From Austropuccinia psidii (taxonomy: Eukaryota > Basidiomycota > Pucciniomycetes > Pucciniales > Sphaerophragmiaceae), in contig JALGQZ010000009.1 in the NCBI GenBank assembly GCA_023105745.1, positions 29,800,107-29,864,106 of the forward strand: a stretch of DNA of 64,000 nt, given 5' to 3'. The notes below the pieces were generated by a model. It saw only the letters and a list, made by a program, of their open reading frames with translations, had not been told where the DNA came from and searched no databases. Every line of letters begins with the position of its first letter. The first letter of the stretch is position 1. The translations under genes and the position numbers were made by a program. Positions 1-13,200 of the stretch are shown here, one piece after another.

Positions 1-159
1 TCTATTGTTTGATGTGGAGTTAATATCAATAGTTAATAATTACTATAATATAAGGTATATGAATTTAATACACTATTCTTGATGAATACTACTAGTATAA
101 ACTAACAATAGGGGTGAGCTTAATGAAAAATAATAATAATTTCTTTTTTTTCTTCTTTT
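1..159. other. AT-rich non-coding sequence
   Basis: No gene, repeat boundary or RNA gene is visible here; the sequence is short AT-rich DNA entering the window from upstream. Confidence 0.5.
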
Positions 160-373
160 AGCTACTGAGCTTGGCTAGTGAGCATAAAATAATATAATAA
201 TCTCTAGACTACCTGGTAGTTTCAGGGATAGGTATATCTGATATATTTCTCTTTAAATGACCTTTGGATAGTGTTGACTCCCATCAAATTTCTTTTTACA
301 GCTACTGAGCATAAAATAAAATAATGAGGGCTAGACTACCTTCTAGCTTCAGGGATGGTTCTATCTGATGTAA
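160..373 (+). repeat. Diverged direct duplication, two copies
   Basis: Two related blocks occur at about 160-242 and 301-370. Both begin GCTACTGAGC, carry AGCATAAAATAA, then CTAGACTACC, then TTTCAGGGAT or CTTCAGGGAT, and end in ATCTGATRTA. The spacing is about 140 bp. The second copy lacks a short stretch near its start. This is a decayed tandem duplication with no coding capacity. Confidence 0.6.
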
Positions 374-820
374 ATAATCATTTAATGGCAGTAACTACCA
401 TAGGGAAGGGAAAAATAAATTTTTTGAGAGATATCCTCTATTTATTTTGTTTGAGGTATCCTTTTTTCTCCATGGGGACCTTATTTAGCTCTGTAGGCCT
501 TAATTCTACCTCTTCTAAAATTCAAGATTGTGCGTTCTTCCAAAATACGTAATATGATTTAGATTGGGTGCTGAATTAGTTTGCTTTCACAGCCTTTATT
601 GATTATTTCTGGTCATAAATTTATCTGATTATTTCAGGTGCTGTTGTTTTTCAGTTGACTGTTGAGCTAATTTAAGGTGGCTTAATTAACTAGCAGTAAA
701 AAAAATTACGTTACCTGATAATTCATAATTATGAATTATTTTACTGCTAGAGTGCCTGTTCGTTGACTGTTCAATTTATGAAAGGGGGTTGAGGGTTGTT
801 AAAGGAGCTTATGCACTCTC
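374..820. other. AT-rich intergenic DNA
   Basis: Only short chance reading frames are present. I see no domain, splice-supported exon or transposon end. Confidence 0.4.
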
Positions 821-1000
821 ATTCAGTTGATTATACAGTTTAATGCAGGTGATTATGCAGTTTCATGTAGTTTATAATGCAGTTTCATGCAGGTGATTAT
901 GCAGCTTCATGCAGGTGATTATGCAGTTGCATGAAGGTTATTTATTTTGTTTGAATGATCAGCTCATGCAGGGGATTTTTATATTGCATGAAGGTGCTTT
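821..1000 (+). repeat. 22-bp minisatellite
   Basis: A 22-bp unit of the form TTCATGCAGGTGATTATGCA plus two bases is repeated. The best copies start near 844, 888 and 910, which gives spacings of 44 and 22 bp. More diverged units extend to about 1000 (GCATGAAGGT and CTCATGCAGGGG). A reading frame of 76 codons runs through it, but this follows from the repeat and is not evidence of a gene. Confidence 0.7.
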
Positions 1001-4000
1001 TTCAGCTCAGTTGACTGTTGGAAGACTGTGGCTTTTAGGAAAGGTTTATTTCCTGTTCATTATAGAAGTAATGATTAAAGTTCAAAGTTTTAGTTGGTTG
1101 GTTTTGTTGAAATTCAATGCCCTTTTCCTTTTTGAGTAATTTTTTTTTCATTTTATACTGTAGTTGGGGTTGGAGGGTTTCCAAGGGAGTTAAGGTGGAG
1201 ATATTCTTTTTGGGGGATCTTTCTGGTTTTATTCTTGTATCTTGCTTGTTCTCAAGTGTACTCTTGATGATATGAAGGCCATTTAGTATACTTTTGGGCT
1301 CCATGTTACTGTTAGCCAATTCCTTGCTAATTATTTGAGCTAAATTAATTCATTCTTGTGACTTATTTGAGGCTTATAATGCTTATTTTGAAAATATTAA
1401 CTGATTTATTTGCTATTTTGGAACCTTTTTGAGGTAAAAGTAAGTTTATGAGGTGGGCTTTAAGCCAAAAAATGGTATGGAATACCACAATGCTAATTTT
1501 GAAGAAACTATGTTTTTTTTGAATTAAAAATTTTATGTTGAAAAAAGAAAAATTTCAATTTATATTTTCATCGATTTGGTTCTTTTCTTAAAAGAAAAGT
1601 TCAAATGATAATATTCAGGAATAATTCTATACCTTTTCTTAAAAAGGTCATTGGTAAAAATTAATCAATATTTTGTTAAAAATTAAGTAATCTATAACAT
1701 GGCTTTACCAAAGAGGCTTATAAACACCTATTGGATCCAACTGACTTCATTCAATTTCCTCAGCTCATTTCATGTTTTTTTAGTAAAATGTTCTTCTTGT
1801 ATTTTTAGTAGCTCCCTAGACCCATTTCTACTGTTGCAATCCACTTATTAAACTTCATTCCCTCCATTTTACAATTCCACAGGTAAAAAGAAATACCATA
1901 CTCCTTCATTGTTAAGAATTTTTTGATTTCTTCTACAGCCAAGACCCCAAAATTATTTAAATCCCTTTTCATAAGATAGAAATAATCAAGATTTTCATAT
2001 TGATCCATTTTCTTAATTCTGGAATCTTGGAAAATTTATTAATTTATTATAGCTTCATTGGTTTAAATTATCAGTCCCTCAGATTCTCAAAAATGTAGAT
2101 GATAGAAACTCCTAGAGGATTTCATTTTGACAAGATCCTTTAATGAAGGGTAAGGGTCTCATAGATCAGTTATACTACGCAGTGGGTAAATTATAAGAGA
2201 GGGATCTCTAATGAGGTATTAAGTGAGCTTTCAACCAAAGGAAAAATTTACTAGTAAAAATATAATACAAATAAATAATTCTAATTAACCACATAATTAT
2301 AAGGTATATGGAACCCAAGCTGAATTATACTTAATGGAATCTTGAAAAGGTAATATATTAGCAAAAGAATATTAACAATAATTTATGATATTCAAAAATT
2401 GTAACTACTGTCGTTTATGTGTCTTAATTCTAGTATTTAATCATTGATAAACAATCTAACATACAGTTCTGATACCCTAGAGGGCTGAGAAGTATTCAAG
2501 TCACAATCAGGGATAGATTCAAGTGTATTTCAATTATTTAGTATTAACCACTGAAATTTTATTAATTATACTTTACTGTAAAAGTGCTCCTGGCCGATCA
2601 AATTTTGATTTTGACACATAGAGGTCCCTTATCTACTGAAAATGTTTCCTATTATTTTAATAATCTGAAATGTTCTCATAGATCTTGGGAGATATTATTA
2701 ATTCATAAGTAAGAGGAGGGTTAATTTATCATTTAGAAATTACTATGGGATCAGAATAGGTAAAGGTAAATTAATGTTTAATATTCATTAACTGAAAAAT
2801 TGGAATTCTCCTTTCAAAAGAAATTTTAGAAAACTTAAATCCATAAGTACAAATCTCTCATGATTTTCTAAACACTAAAAAATTCACAAGATTTTATTTT
2901 CCAAAATATAGATAAATTAAATTAAATAAGATGTATTCTGAGGTTGATATTCTTTATGTTTTTGGAAATTTTTCTTGTTAATTCATCCAAATGATATAGC
3001 TTAAGGAAAAAAAGATTTTTTAAATGAAGGAATTAAATCTTGTTATAATTTCATACAAATATCATTTTTATCAATGAAAACTGGATATTTCATTTTCTGT
3101 TTTGAAAAAGAATACCTATAGGATTATTCGAGTTAACTTACAGAATATTTAATATTTTTTAATGAAAATCTTTTATCTCTTATTTATTTCTACCAAAAAT
3201 AGGAGTATTTGTTGATAATATGTAAGGTAGGCCCATTTTTTAACAAATAACCCTTTTTAACTTTTCCCCTTTTTCTACTAGATGAATGTATATTTAATCT
3301 TCCTTGGGACCCAATAAACACATATTATATGTCCTTTTAAAATATCCCTTCTATTTTAATTAATATCATTCTCAAAAGGTAAGACAAGTTAAATATTTAG
3401 ATTTCCTACAATTTCCAAAAATTTTATTATGATATAATTTCCTCAAAAAAACCCTTAATAATGAGATAAATATCATAAACTTCGCAATTATACTAAATAG
3501 CTCATTAATAAGTGTAAAATTGAAACCATTCAACCTCAATAAAAAATGGCTCGTGGAACAAAATCTCACATCAAAAGCCAAACCTTTTTCAATCATAAAT
3601 AACTAGAATTTTTTGATGGTTTTCCAGGTATTTTTCCAAGATGAACTTTCTTCAGAAATGGTAAATTTTTTCACTCAAAAAGGATGAAAATTTTATCCCA
3701 ATAAAATTGAATTATTTTACCAAAAAAAAAGTGCAACAATTCACCTTTCTCTACCAAATTCCTTCTTGTTTCAAAGAATTCAAATTTTTTCTCTGTTTAA
3801 TTAATTGCTGAAAACTTAATTTAGTCTCAACTGATTATTTCATGATGAAATATTTTTCTAATATTATTTCAAGGAGTAAAATATATTTGGTAAGATATTA
3901 ATCATTTGCATAGGAGTACTCATCAGAGAAGCTAATTGTTTTTTCCTTATTTTGAAGATATCATTTATAATTTTATTCAGATTTCTAGTTTTGGAGTAAA

Positions 4001-7000
4001 TATTAATTGTATCAATTTTATTCAAATTAGATAAAAAGCCTTTGAAAGGAATTATTATGTTGAATTTGAGATATTTTAGACTTTATTTTGATGTTTTTCA
4101 AAAAGAGTTCTTGATTTTTTGGATTGTGGGTTATCAATTAAAAATTTCAAAATACAATATTTTGTATTTAACTATGAAGACTGACAAATTTACTCTTTTT
4201 TGTAAGTTTATTAAAATAATCTATCATTTGAGCTTTTTCTCACAAAGAATCTCTTCAAAGATACCTTAGCATATAGAAAAAACAAAATATGTATTGATAA
4301 GGTTTAAATTTTTCCCATTGAAAAGTAAGCAGAAAAGTTTGAATGTGCAATCGTAATTTTTTTGTTCCAAACAAACCTTCTTTTAATGAGTTTTTACTAG
4401 GGGATATATCATTATTTGAGCCACAAAAGTTTAAAACAACTGTTTTTACCAGGTGAAAATTGTTTTTTTCTTGGGTTTTGAAAAAGTATAATGTATTTCA
4501 GAAATAATTTTCAATTTGGTATAAAAAGGAGCTTATTTGATAGAGTTAATATTTATACTCAAATATATAAACTTTTGAAATATCATTATTCATTCAATAA
4601 TATTTTCAAAACATTGTGGTATAAATTTAGAGAGAAATTTGGTACTTGAGGATTTTAAATGTGGAATTTGTTACCCAAAATATAGTTTTCTAGTACCTTG
4701 ATATAAAATCTTTGAGTTGTTTTATTTTAAAAATCTCACAAATTAAATTTGGCGTCCTCACAAAAAAAAAAGGAAATTTTTTTGAATTTGAATCTGATAG
4801 CTTTGAAACCACCTATCAAAATAATATGGCATTTAGCCTCTAAACTCCACCTGAAACCTGTTTTTTTCATCAAAAATTTTATGCTTTTAGCTAACTCACA
4901 TAGACTTCCGTGAAGATATAAAAAAGATTACTTTTATTCTATTTAAAATCCTAACCCAAGAAAGGCTGTAATAATATAAAGCTCATCTCTAGCTTAGAAT
5001 CTTTTATTCAAAACTTTGATTGAAGATTTTTGTATTTTTTCACTTCTACAGTACCAATTATGGCTCAACTTTTTCAGATAGTCAATCCTTTCACATTTCA
5101 TTGTGCTGAGCTATCTCATCAAAACTTCTTTCCCAAACCACAACTAATAATAAATGAGGTCAATTAGAAAACTTTAAATAAATTGAAACTCACTGCGACC
5201 AGTATTCAAGGGAAATGACTTACATATAAGAAGGAACATAAAACTTTGAAGAATTTTGATAGCATAACTGAGACAGCTATTAGAGAATAAAATTACAATA
5301 AAGCTATAGCTTGTATTTAGTTAAATTAATAAATTATCTTCCTGTGAGTTTTGAAATTGATTTTTTCTGCTTGCATAAATCAAGTATAACCCCCACTTCA
5401 AGCTTTGATTCTCATTAAATTGAAGGAACTAATAAGGAGTATGATCCAAGGATAGAAGAATCATAATATGTCCTCAATATTAATCATAAAGGCTAGAGCT
5501 AATTATTATTGATCTTTTTCAATTGCTTATTCATCAATTTTTCCAATATATTAATTTTTCTTGAGGGATTGATATTGATTAGTAGTTGATTTTAAATGGA
5601 AATATGTAGAAATAGTGTGTATTCTTTCTGTGAATTTACAGTTTTAAGATTCTTAACCTAGATCTTTACGCCTTCAATTGATACAATTGGATGGTTATTC
5701 CAAGAAAAGGAGAAATAATTAATTAGAAAAACACTTTAATGAGAAAAGAGTTTAATTGAAAGAATAATCATGCATATTTGCATTTCCATATACAATATTT
5801 GTGTAAGATTTTCAAAAAGGTAATCCACTGATATTGTTTATTTCATCATTTATGGATATGATTATATTTTCTTATCATATAAGCAAAATAAAACCTATTT
5901 TGGTAGTGAAATAAGAAAAATTTATCTAAGAGAATGCTAGAAGAATTGAAAGTAGAAAATTTTCTGAGGCCAAATTATCAATTGAAAGAAGTTTCATTAA
6001 ACAACCAGAATGGGAAGAATTAATTTCAAAAGTAAACGGCAATAAGAAGTTCAAAATCTTCCTCAAACTAAGCCATTCCAATACAAAGTTTCTAACAAAG
6101 TATACCCTTGATCAATAGAAAATGGATTTGTCCTATCAATTTTATTTGTTTATTTATTTAGGTGCACTTATTTGGTATCTTTGGGATTCAATCATTCATT
6201 TACCTCAAGAACACATTCATTAATTTATTTCAAATGGATCTTCATTCTGGTGAAATATCTGTTTTTCTATCATTATAATCTCTTTATTAAATCATTGCTA
6301 TCCTTTTCATGGCTATGGCGAGCCATTTTTTAGTGATAGTGGTTTGGCTTTAGCTTGTAGTCTTTTATTTCAAAATTGAATTAATTGATTCAAGTTTCGA
6401 AAAAATCTCGTGTTTTATTTTGAATTCGCAATTTCATTCACTTTCTCTTCTCTCTACACTCATAGTTTGTTTTTTTAAAAAAAGACTGGAATTAATTGAA
6501 ATAGAATTTTCAACTTATTTTTTTATTTTGAGCTCCGTTTTCTATCTTCCAAATCATATCAAGACAGAAAAATTCTACAAATTCTTTTTGAAAAATCAAA
6601 AAAAAAAAATTATTAAAAAAATACCAAATTTTATTTCATTTGTAGCAAATCAGATAAAGCTAAGAAAAATAAATCCAAAAGCCCTTAAAGTAAGATCTCA
6701 TTTTATCAGGCTCAATAAGAGAGTTTCTGTAGTCTTTTGAAACATCTTCTTGACTAATTTACTTGAATTTTACTTTCTATTATTGTTCCGCGTTGATGAT
6801 TTCGATATAAACATCATTTTTTCTTCATTTATATAAATGAATTTGCAATATTTCTCAGTGGGGTCTTGTGTAAAGATATGTTTTTTCAGGTTATTCAGTT
6901 TTTAATGGAATGATTTCTCATATAAGTAAACTAGTGGCACTTTTTGGGGACTTGAATTCAGCCACCTAGGACCCATCTTGGTATACATACAAGCAAGATC

Positions 7001-7994
7001 CTCAAATGTAAATTACTTTTAGGTTTGAGCTCTCTTGAGGTCCCTTGAAGCAGCAAAAATTGAAAAGAAGTCCATTTAACATGTATTATCCAAAAATTTA
7101 TAGACAAAAAATCAATTCTGATTTTACATATAAAGTTTTATTACATCGAAAGCATTTCCCATAACATAGAATACTGCTGGATCTTGATCAAAAACTCAAC
7201 CTTCAACATATTTTATACTGGATTTATTTCTTTTGAAACTCCAACCTAGCTCAGCTAAAGAATTTAAGCAAGTATTTTATAAAAAAATAAATTTAAAAGA
7301 AATCTGAGTAATTTTATCACTATATATTTATAATCAGGGCCCATTAAGTAATATGTATTGCATTAAATAACAGTGAAATGATATCCTTGAATTGTAATTT
7401 GAGAGAATGCTTCTTGGGAAATGGATAAACAGCTCATTGAGTAATAACCATGAGAACATATGAATAAAAAATCCTAAAAACATTTAAAAAATGCAGTTAT
7501 GAAGAAATAAAAAACCTTATTAGACTTCCTACCTTATTAATCTACTAAATTAACAAGAAACTTCATCAAAATTTAACCCTTTTAAGACAAAAATATAAAA
7601 ATATGTGAAAAATAAGCTCTCTTTGTCCTTATTTATGAGAGAAAACTCATTACTTGACATCTTGTGTATATCTTTTCTTTTTTAAAACCGTTTTTCTCCA
7701 AGACATAAATAATTGCTCACAAACTGATTCATGATCTATATTTATTGCATAATCAGAAATTCAATCTTCTTCAAAAATTGGAATCTGAAATAAATTCTTA
7801 ATTTTGTGACACTGCAATATATCAATAAATGAAACAATTCTACGGATTAAGAACTGGCATCATTACTTGATTTTATGAGAACACCATGTTCCAATTAATT
7901 AATCATTTCTCAAAAGTTTTGTCTTGTTTTCCCTCCTTAATTCACTTACACCTGCAACTGCCAGTACATGAACTAGAATCTGGTGAGTCTCTTC
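1001..7994. other. Long AT-rich gene-free stretch
   Basis: About 7 kb of AT-rich sequence with frequent stops in all frames and long A and T runs. Open frames here (up to about 106 codons at 6420-6740) are of the size expected by chance at this base composition. They encode low-complexity K/F/I-rich peptides with no recognisable motif. I see no LTR pair, terminal inverted repeat or RNA gene. Very old transposon remnants are likely but cannot be supported by eye. Confidence 0.5.
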
Positions 7995-8160
7995 TATAGT
8001 ATGAAACCCCCAGTGGTTGATAATGAATGGAAATTCATATATTAGCACCTGGAGTCCCTTTTTGAGTATCTGAAACCCCCAGAGGCTCATTCATAAACGC
8101 GCATTCATAAATTGGAACCTAGGGTCCCTCCTTTATGCTCTGTCACCCCAAGGTGCCAGC
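7995..8160. repeat. Diverged ~70-bp tandem repeat, 2-3 units
   Basis: Units begin near 7998 (TATGAAACCCCCAGTGG), 8068 (TCTGAAACCCCCAGAGG) and 8139 (TCTGTCACCCCAAGGTG). Each of the first two is followed by an ATTCATA block and a GGAGTCCCT or GGGTCCCT block. The third unit is truncated. The repeat is richer in G and C than its surroundings. Its origin is unknown. Confidence 0.55.
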
Positions 8161-11100
8161 TTATAATGATTTTTTAATTAATTTGCACTTTATCACTGAA
8201 AGAATCAGTAATCCTTCAGATTAAAAATTTAGGAATTCTCATGAACAAAATGGAACCTGATCAGTATTTTTACTAAGTTAAATGAGAAGGGTAAAATTAA
8301 TAAATATGCTTTTAAATGTTAGCACTAGCTGAAGCTGAATTATTCTCTAATATGAGGAATTTCTGATCCATGAATGTGAAACCTGCAATTTTCAAATTCT
8401 GACTGATATTACTGTTATTTTTTAATGGTCCATTTTGTACAATGATGCTCCTCAATAAGAAACTCATAAACATTTCTTCAAATCCCCTTACTTAACATGC
8501 TTTGCATAGATATTAAATATCTAAAAAACATAATACTATTTCCAATAAAAATCTTAAGAGAGTTCGAAATAGATATGAAGAAATTTTCAAATTCAAATGG
8601 AAATTATCTTGTAGGGTTCTAAGAAACAATAGTCAATAAGAATAATACTTAAGAATTAAAATAAAGATAATTTCTCTACAAGATAATAATATTAAATGGC
8701 TAGTAAAATAATTCCTTCAATTACCAAGGTTACTTAGAATGTAATCTGGAACCCAGAAGTACTAACCCAATTCAATAATCAATGAAGAATTTGATCATAA
8801 AGATATAATTTATAAATAACAAAGTAATTATAGATAAAAAGTAAGATTCAAAGTGCAATTTAGAGCTAAATTAGTGACTATTTCAGATTATCTATATTCC
8901 TGCTACAAAAAAATAATCTATAAGCTTTCAATAAGTTAATATCAAATAATTACCAAAAAGGAGCTTCTTAGGATATCTTTGAGCTAATCTTACTTATTCT
9001 TCTAAAGTTCTAGGAGAAAAAATACCCAAAAATTTGTTACCTCTCAAATTATTCTTGAGTTAGAACTTCCTTTAAGAAATTCATTCGATTTTATCTTGAA
9101 AGATGTGTTATTCTGAGAAAATTTAAGTGATTAAAGTCGTAGAAAATGTTATAACTCCAACAAGGGAATATCTTAGGGAAACCATACTTTTTTATTTCAT
9201 CTAGTTAAAATTTAATGGTTTTTGCTATAAAATCATATTATATTTTATAATTCCTCTTGGAATTTTCCAGCTGATATTAGGTTTTTAATGAGTTTATGGT
9301 AATTCCTGCATAAAATTCTTCAAATAAAATTACTTCTTTCATATTCCTAATAGGAACCACTTATTTGGGTATTTTGTTTCCAAAGGGATTGGGAAATAAT
9401 CTCCCTTATTTTTATTTATTGCAAGTTTTTTTTTACAAATCTCTTGTGAGCCTACTTAGTTTCTAGAATATTTTCTGTTGAAGTGCATATATCTTTTTAA
9501 TTTCTGTAAGGTGTTGAATAAAATACTGGATGGATTCTAAGCTTGTTATAATGGTAGCAAGTAATATTTATATTATGTATTAACTCAACCTATTTAATTT
9601 TAATTTAAAAATTGAGATAAATTTATAATAAATCTATTAAGGTTTTCAGTGTGATGAAAGTGATACATGGAATAATGAATACCTGATCCCTTATAAAGCT
9701 ATACATTCCAGAAGAGTCAGAGTTAAACCCTCCAAAAACCACCGTAGTTACGTCTAATTGAGAGCCTATAGAGACACCTCATTGGAAAATAAATATTAAA
9801 TATAAAACTTATTCAAAACAAAATCCCAGTAGCGGCTTTGAGATTGAGATTAGTTAACATTATTTCCAATTGTTATTGATTTTTTCAAATTTTGAAAAAA
9901 ATAGTTTTGTATGCTTTTATTCCATATATTTCTAGAAAAGTGAACAATAATATTTTTTTTAATTCTTTTCCAATGTGGGGATATCTCAAAGTTAAAAATA
10001 CATATTGTAAGGGAACAGAATTAAATTCCCTATCCTTTAATAATCACCATCATCAGTCTCGTTCACCATTTCAATCCCACACTCACCTAATTCTATTATA
10101 AGCTACTTCAAGAATTATTCATTAATGAATTAAAAATTAATTCTTCATTTATTCTCAATTTCTCTTACAGCTATTTCAGAATGATTTAGAATCCATTTAG
10201 ACTCATTTTTTGACGACTTTATGCATGATTTACAGTTGATTTATGATTTCATCAAAAATAAATCATAAATGAAGTAACACAGTCCATTTCTACTATCTTA
10301 AGCTTTGTTAATCTCTCAATGGAATTAGAATGATACTAATTATTCACTAATGTTACTCTCTTTTTTCTAGAGATGAGAGATTTAATTACTCTTTTCAAAA
10401 GAGTAATCATCATTTCTCCTTTCTGGAATTAACTCCCATAAAAATGAATAAATAAAAAATTAACTCCTCCAAAATAAAACATTTATAAGCTTAATTTTGA
10501 GAAAAAGGCCATTTATTTCCTTTCTAGGACTAAACCAAATTCAGAAAACTATAATTTCTACTTCAAATATGATCTTAATAGATTTCATATCATCAAAAAC
10601 AACTGAATAACTCTTATTTCTAATAGTTGAAACTGAACCAAATTTAGAACATAATGTGGATCATATTAAAAGATTTGAAAATAAGACTCAAGTTAGCATT
10701 TTAGCTCAAATAAAAATCATTTATATCATAAGATAAACCAGGTGAGAAATTTGAATTTCAAATAGATATTCTGGGAAAACCTTCTGTTATCCCATTTTTT
10801 AATAAGAAGAAGTTTGGAGCACCTTGGTGAAGACCAATTTCCCTTGAAAAGAATTATGTCCTTATTAATCAAAGTCACAAATCTTTCTTGAAAATAGCTC
10901 TATTCCACATTCATCCCTTTGAATAACCAAGTCCTCTTTTTGATGATCTGAAATATTTTGTAATAATATTTACCAAATAGGCTCAAATTGGATCAGAATT
11001 GAAAATGAATACTAATTTATTTAGTAATTTTATGACACTCCTTTGTTTTTATAAAATCTCTAATTATAGAAAACCATACGGTATGTATTTATGTCTATGA

Positions 11101-12939
11101 GACAATTTTTTTTCAAAGATTACTAATTTATTTTTCAATGAGAGGAGTTCATTTGTTCAATTGTGTACTTCAGCTCCGAAAAACTGAATAATATAATACT
11201 CAATGGAAAACAATCACTCAGTCTCAGAAACTCTCTTATTCAATATTCTTATTAAATAAAAATTATTCAGGAGATAATCAAGGCATAATGACAAGTTACA
11301 AATTACCAAATATTAGTCAGCTTGAATAGTTTGACCGTTTGTCATCTCCATTGAGAAAATATCTCATTATCAAGGTCTGTACTTATGCTCTTTAATCCCC
11401 TTTTTTTAAGTAAAATAATCAACCAATCCCGACCATCTTCACCCCTTCTTTTCATCGCTTAAACTTTCAACAATAAAACTCAACACCAACTTCTTCAAGA
11501 GACCAGGAACTATGTATAATATTGGATTTAGTTAATTAATAGTTCTTCATTCGTCTAAACCGAAAGATGATATCATAAAGCATGGTAAAATTACTCCTCC
11601 ATAATCTCCCTTCCAAAGGCAAAGTAACAAACTCAATTAAGCTAAGAAATCGAAACTAATTGATCTTGAAGAAGTCAAATCTCAATTTTATGACAAAAAT
11701 CATTCAAATAAGGAGAATTTACCAAAAGCTAAAAGATGAGCTTGTAATTGGAAATTCCTCTTAAATTTCATTCAATAGAATACATTCCATGAAATTTTGG
11801 TAAAAAAACTACATACCTAGTCAGCTTGGAAATAGCATTGCACTTTGAGTGCTACTCTGGAGTTAATGAACTAGTAGCACTTTGAAAAATTTGAAAATAC
11901 AATATTCATACAAATAACAATTTCCTCAAAAAGATCCATGATAGAATTTTTAAGGATACTTGAGAAATAGTAGCATGGTCAGATTTGTCTTTTCATTCAT
12001 ATCTACAAGATCATGTCTATTTTCTGGTTCAGTAAATTCTTTCATTTCTCCTATATTATTGCCTTCATTTTAGGAAAATCCCAACTTAGATTACTTAGCA
12101 GTCTCATATTGACGATAATTATTAGATATAGGATCATAACTCTCTACACCCCTCTCACTCCTAGACACAGAATCCTGATTTTTTCAAGCTCTCGATTATG
12201 TATTTTGTAATGAAGCTAGTTAGAAGATCTTTTATTTAAATTAAGTTTAATTTCATTTTGAAATCTTGAATTTCTTCTTTAATGAATATTTACTTGATAT
12301 CTTCATTCTTCATTATTTTTCTTTCTATTTTTCTGTTACCACATGAATAACTGATGAATATTTAATTTTCCACATAGACCATAATAGGGCCATTATACAG
12401 CCCAAGTGCCAATTAGTCCACAGAATCTGTTAGCTCATGTCACACAGTAGTCTTTGTTCAGATTCCTCCCCAGAGAATAACACAGCTAGTTCATTTCTTT
12501 TTTTCCAGAGTAAAGGGGACCTATTAAATTTCGAAATATATCCAGAAATTGACCTTCAGGCTTATAGGCAGTTTACTCAGTCAGAATTTCTATGGAAGGA
12601 AACTCTGTATGGACCTCTTCTCTGAGAAAATGGAATTCCACTATCTCACAAGAGCTGAACTTATAATAGTACATTTAGTAATACCATTAATTTTTTGATT
12701 CCTGGTCACTTGATATATTGAGGTGGAGATATACAACCAAAGGAAAGGCCCAGTCTAATCTTTATATATATCTTAAAAAGCTTACTCCAAGGCTCCTTAA
12801 GTAATAGATTTTTTATTTAGATCTTGTTTTAAGGCTCTCAGAAGAAATAGGGGGCTTTTAAACGGACTTGAACTCCTCTTTTCCATAAAGCCCAAGGAAG
12901 TATTACAATGTTGAATTTTCATAAGAATGCGATATTCTT
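8161..12939. other. AT-rich gene-free stretch
   Basis: No gene or element end is visible. Reading frames of 60-70 codons (for example at 9892, 12013 and 12437) lack any domain-like pattern and are not flanked by plausible exons. Confidence 0.45.
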
Positions 12940-13200
12940 AACCCAATGATTTGTTAATTGGGTCTCATCTCCTTCAGCTTTAATTGTCTTAATATATCTT
13001 CAGAACTATTAAGATCATTGAAACATAGTGCTATATTGTCCAAAAATATGCATAGCCATCTCATATCCTTTTCTTTTCAAAATAGTACACAGGTAGAAAA
13101 CCCACTTTTGAGGTGTCATCTATTGGTATTCTTGTACCAAACCAATTTTCTTTCTTACGACAATGACTGGCCTTGTTAATACAAAGGAAGAACTTCCTGT
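12940..13200 (-). pseudogene. Possible reverse-transcriptase remnant (weak)
   Basis: Read on the minus strand, about 13045-12956 gives a stop-free segment beginning FLDNIALCF and followed by a DILRQLKLKEM-like stretch. This is loosely like the catalytic YLDDI block and following helix of retroelement reverse transcriptases. The preceding sequence is in another frame and contains a stop. The second catalytic Asp would be Asn. No matching RNase H, integrase or LTR was found nearby. This could easily be chance; I report it only as a place to run a profile search. Confidence 0.15.

Noticed and set aside
821..1139. 76-codon frame over the 22-bp minisatellite
   Set aside because: Open because of the repeat period and with no protein-like features.
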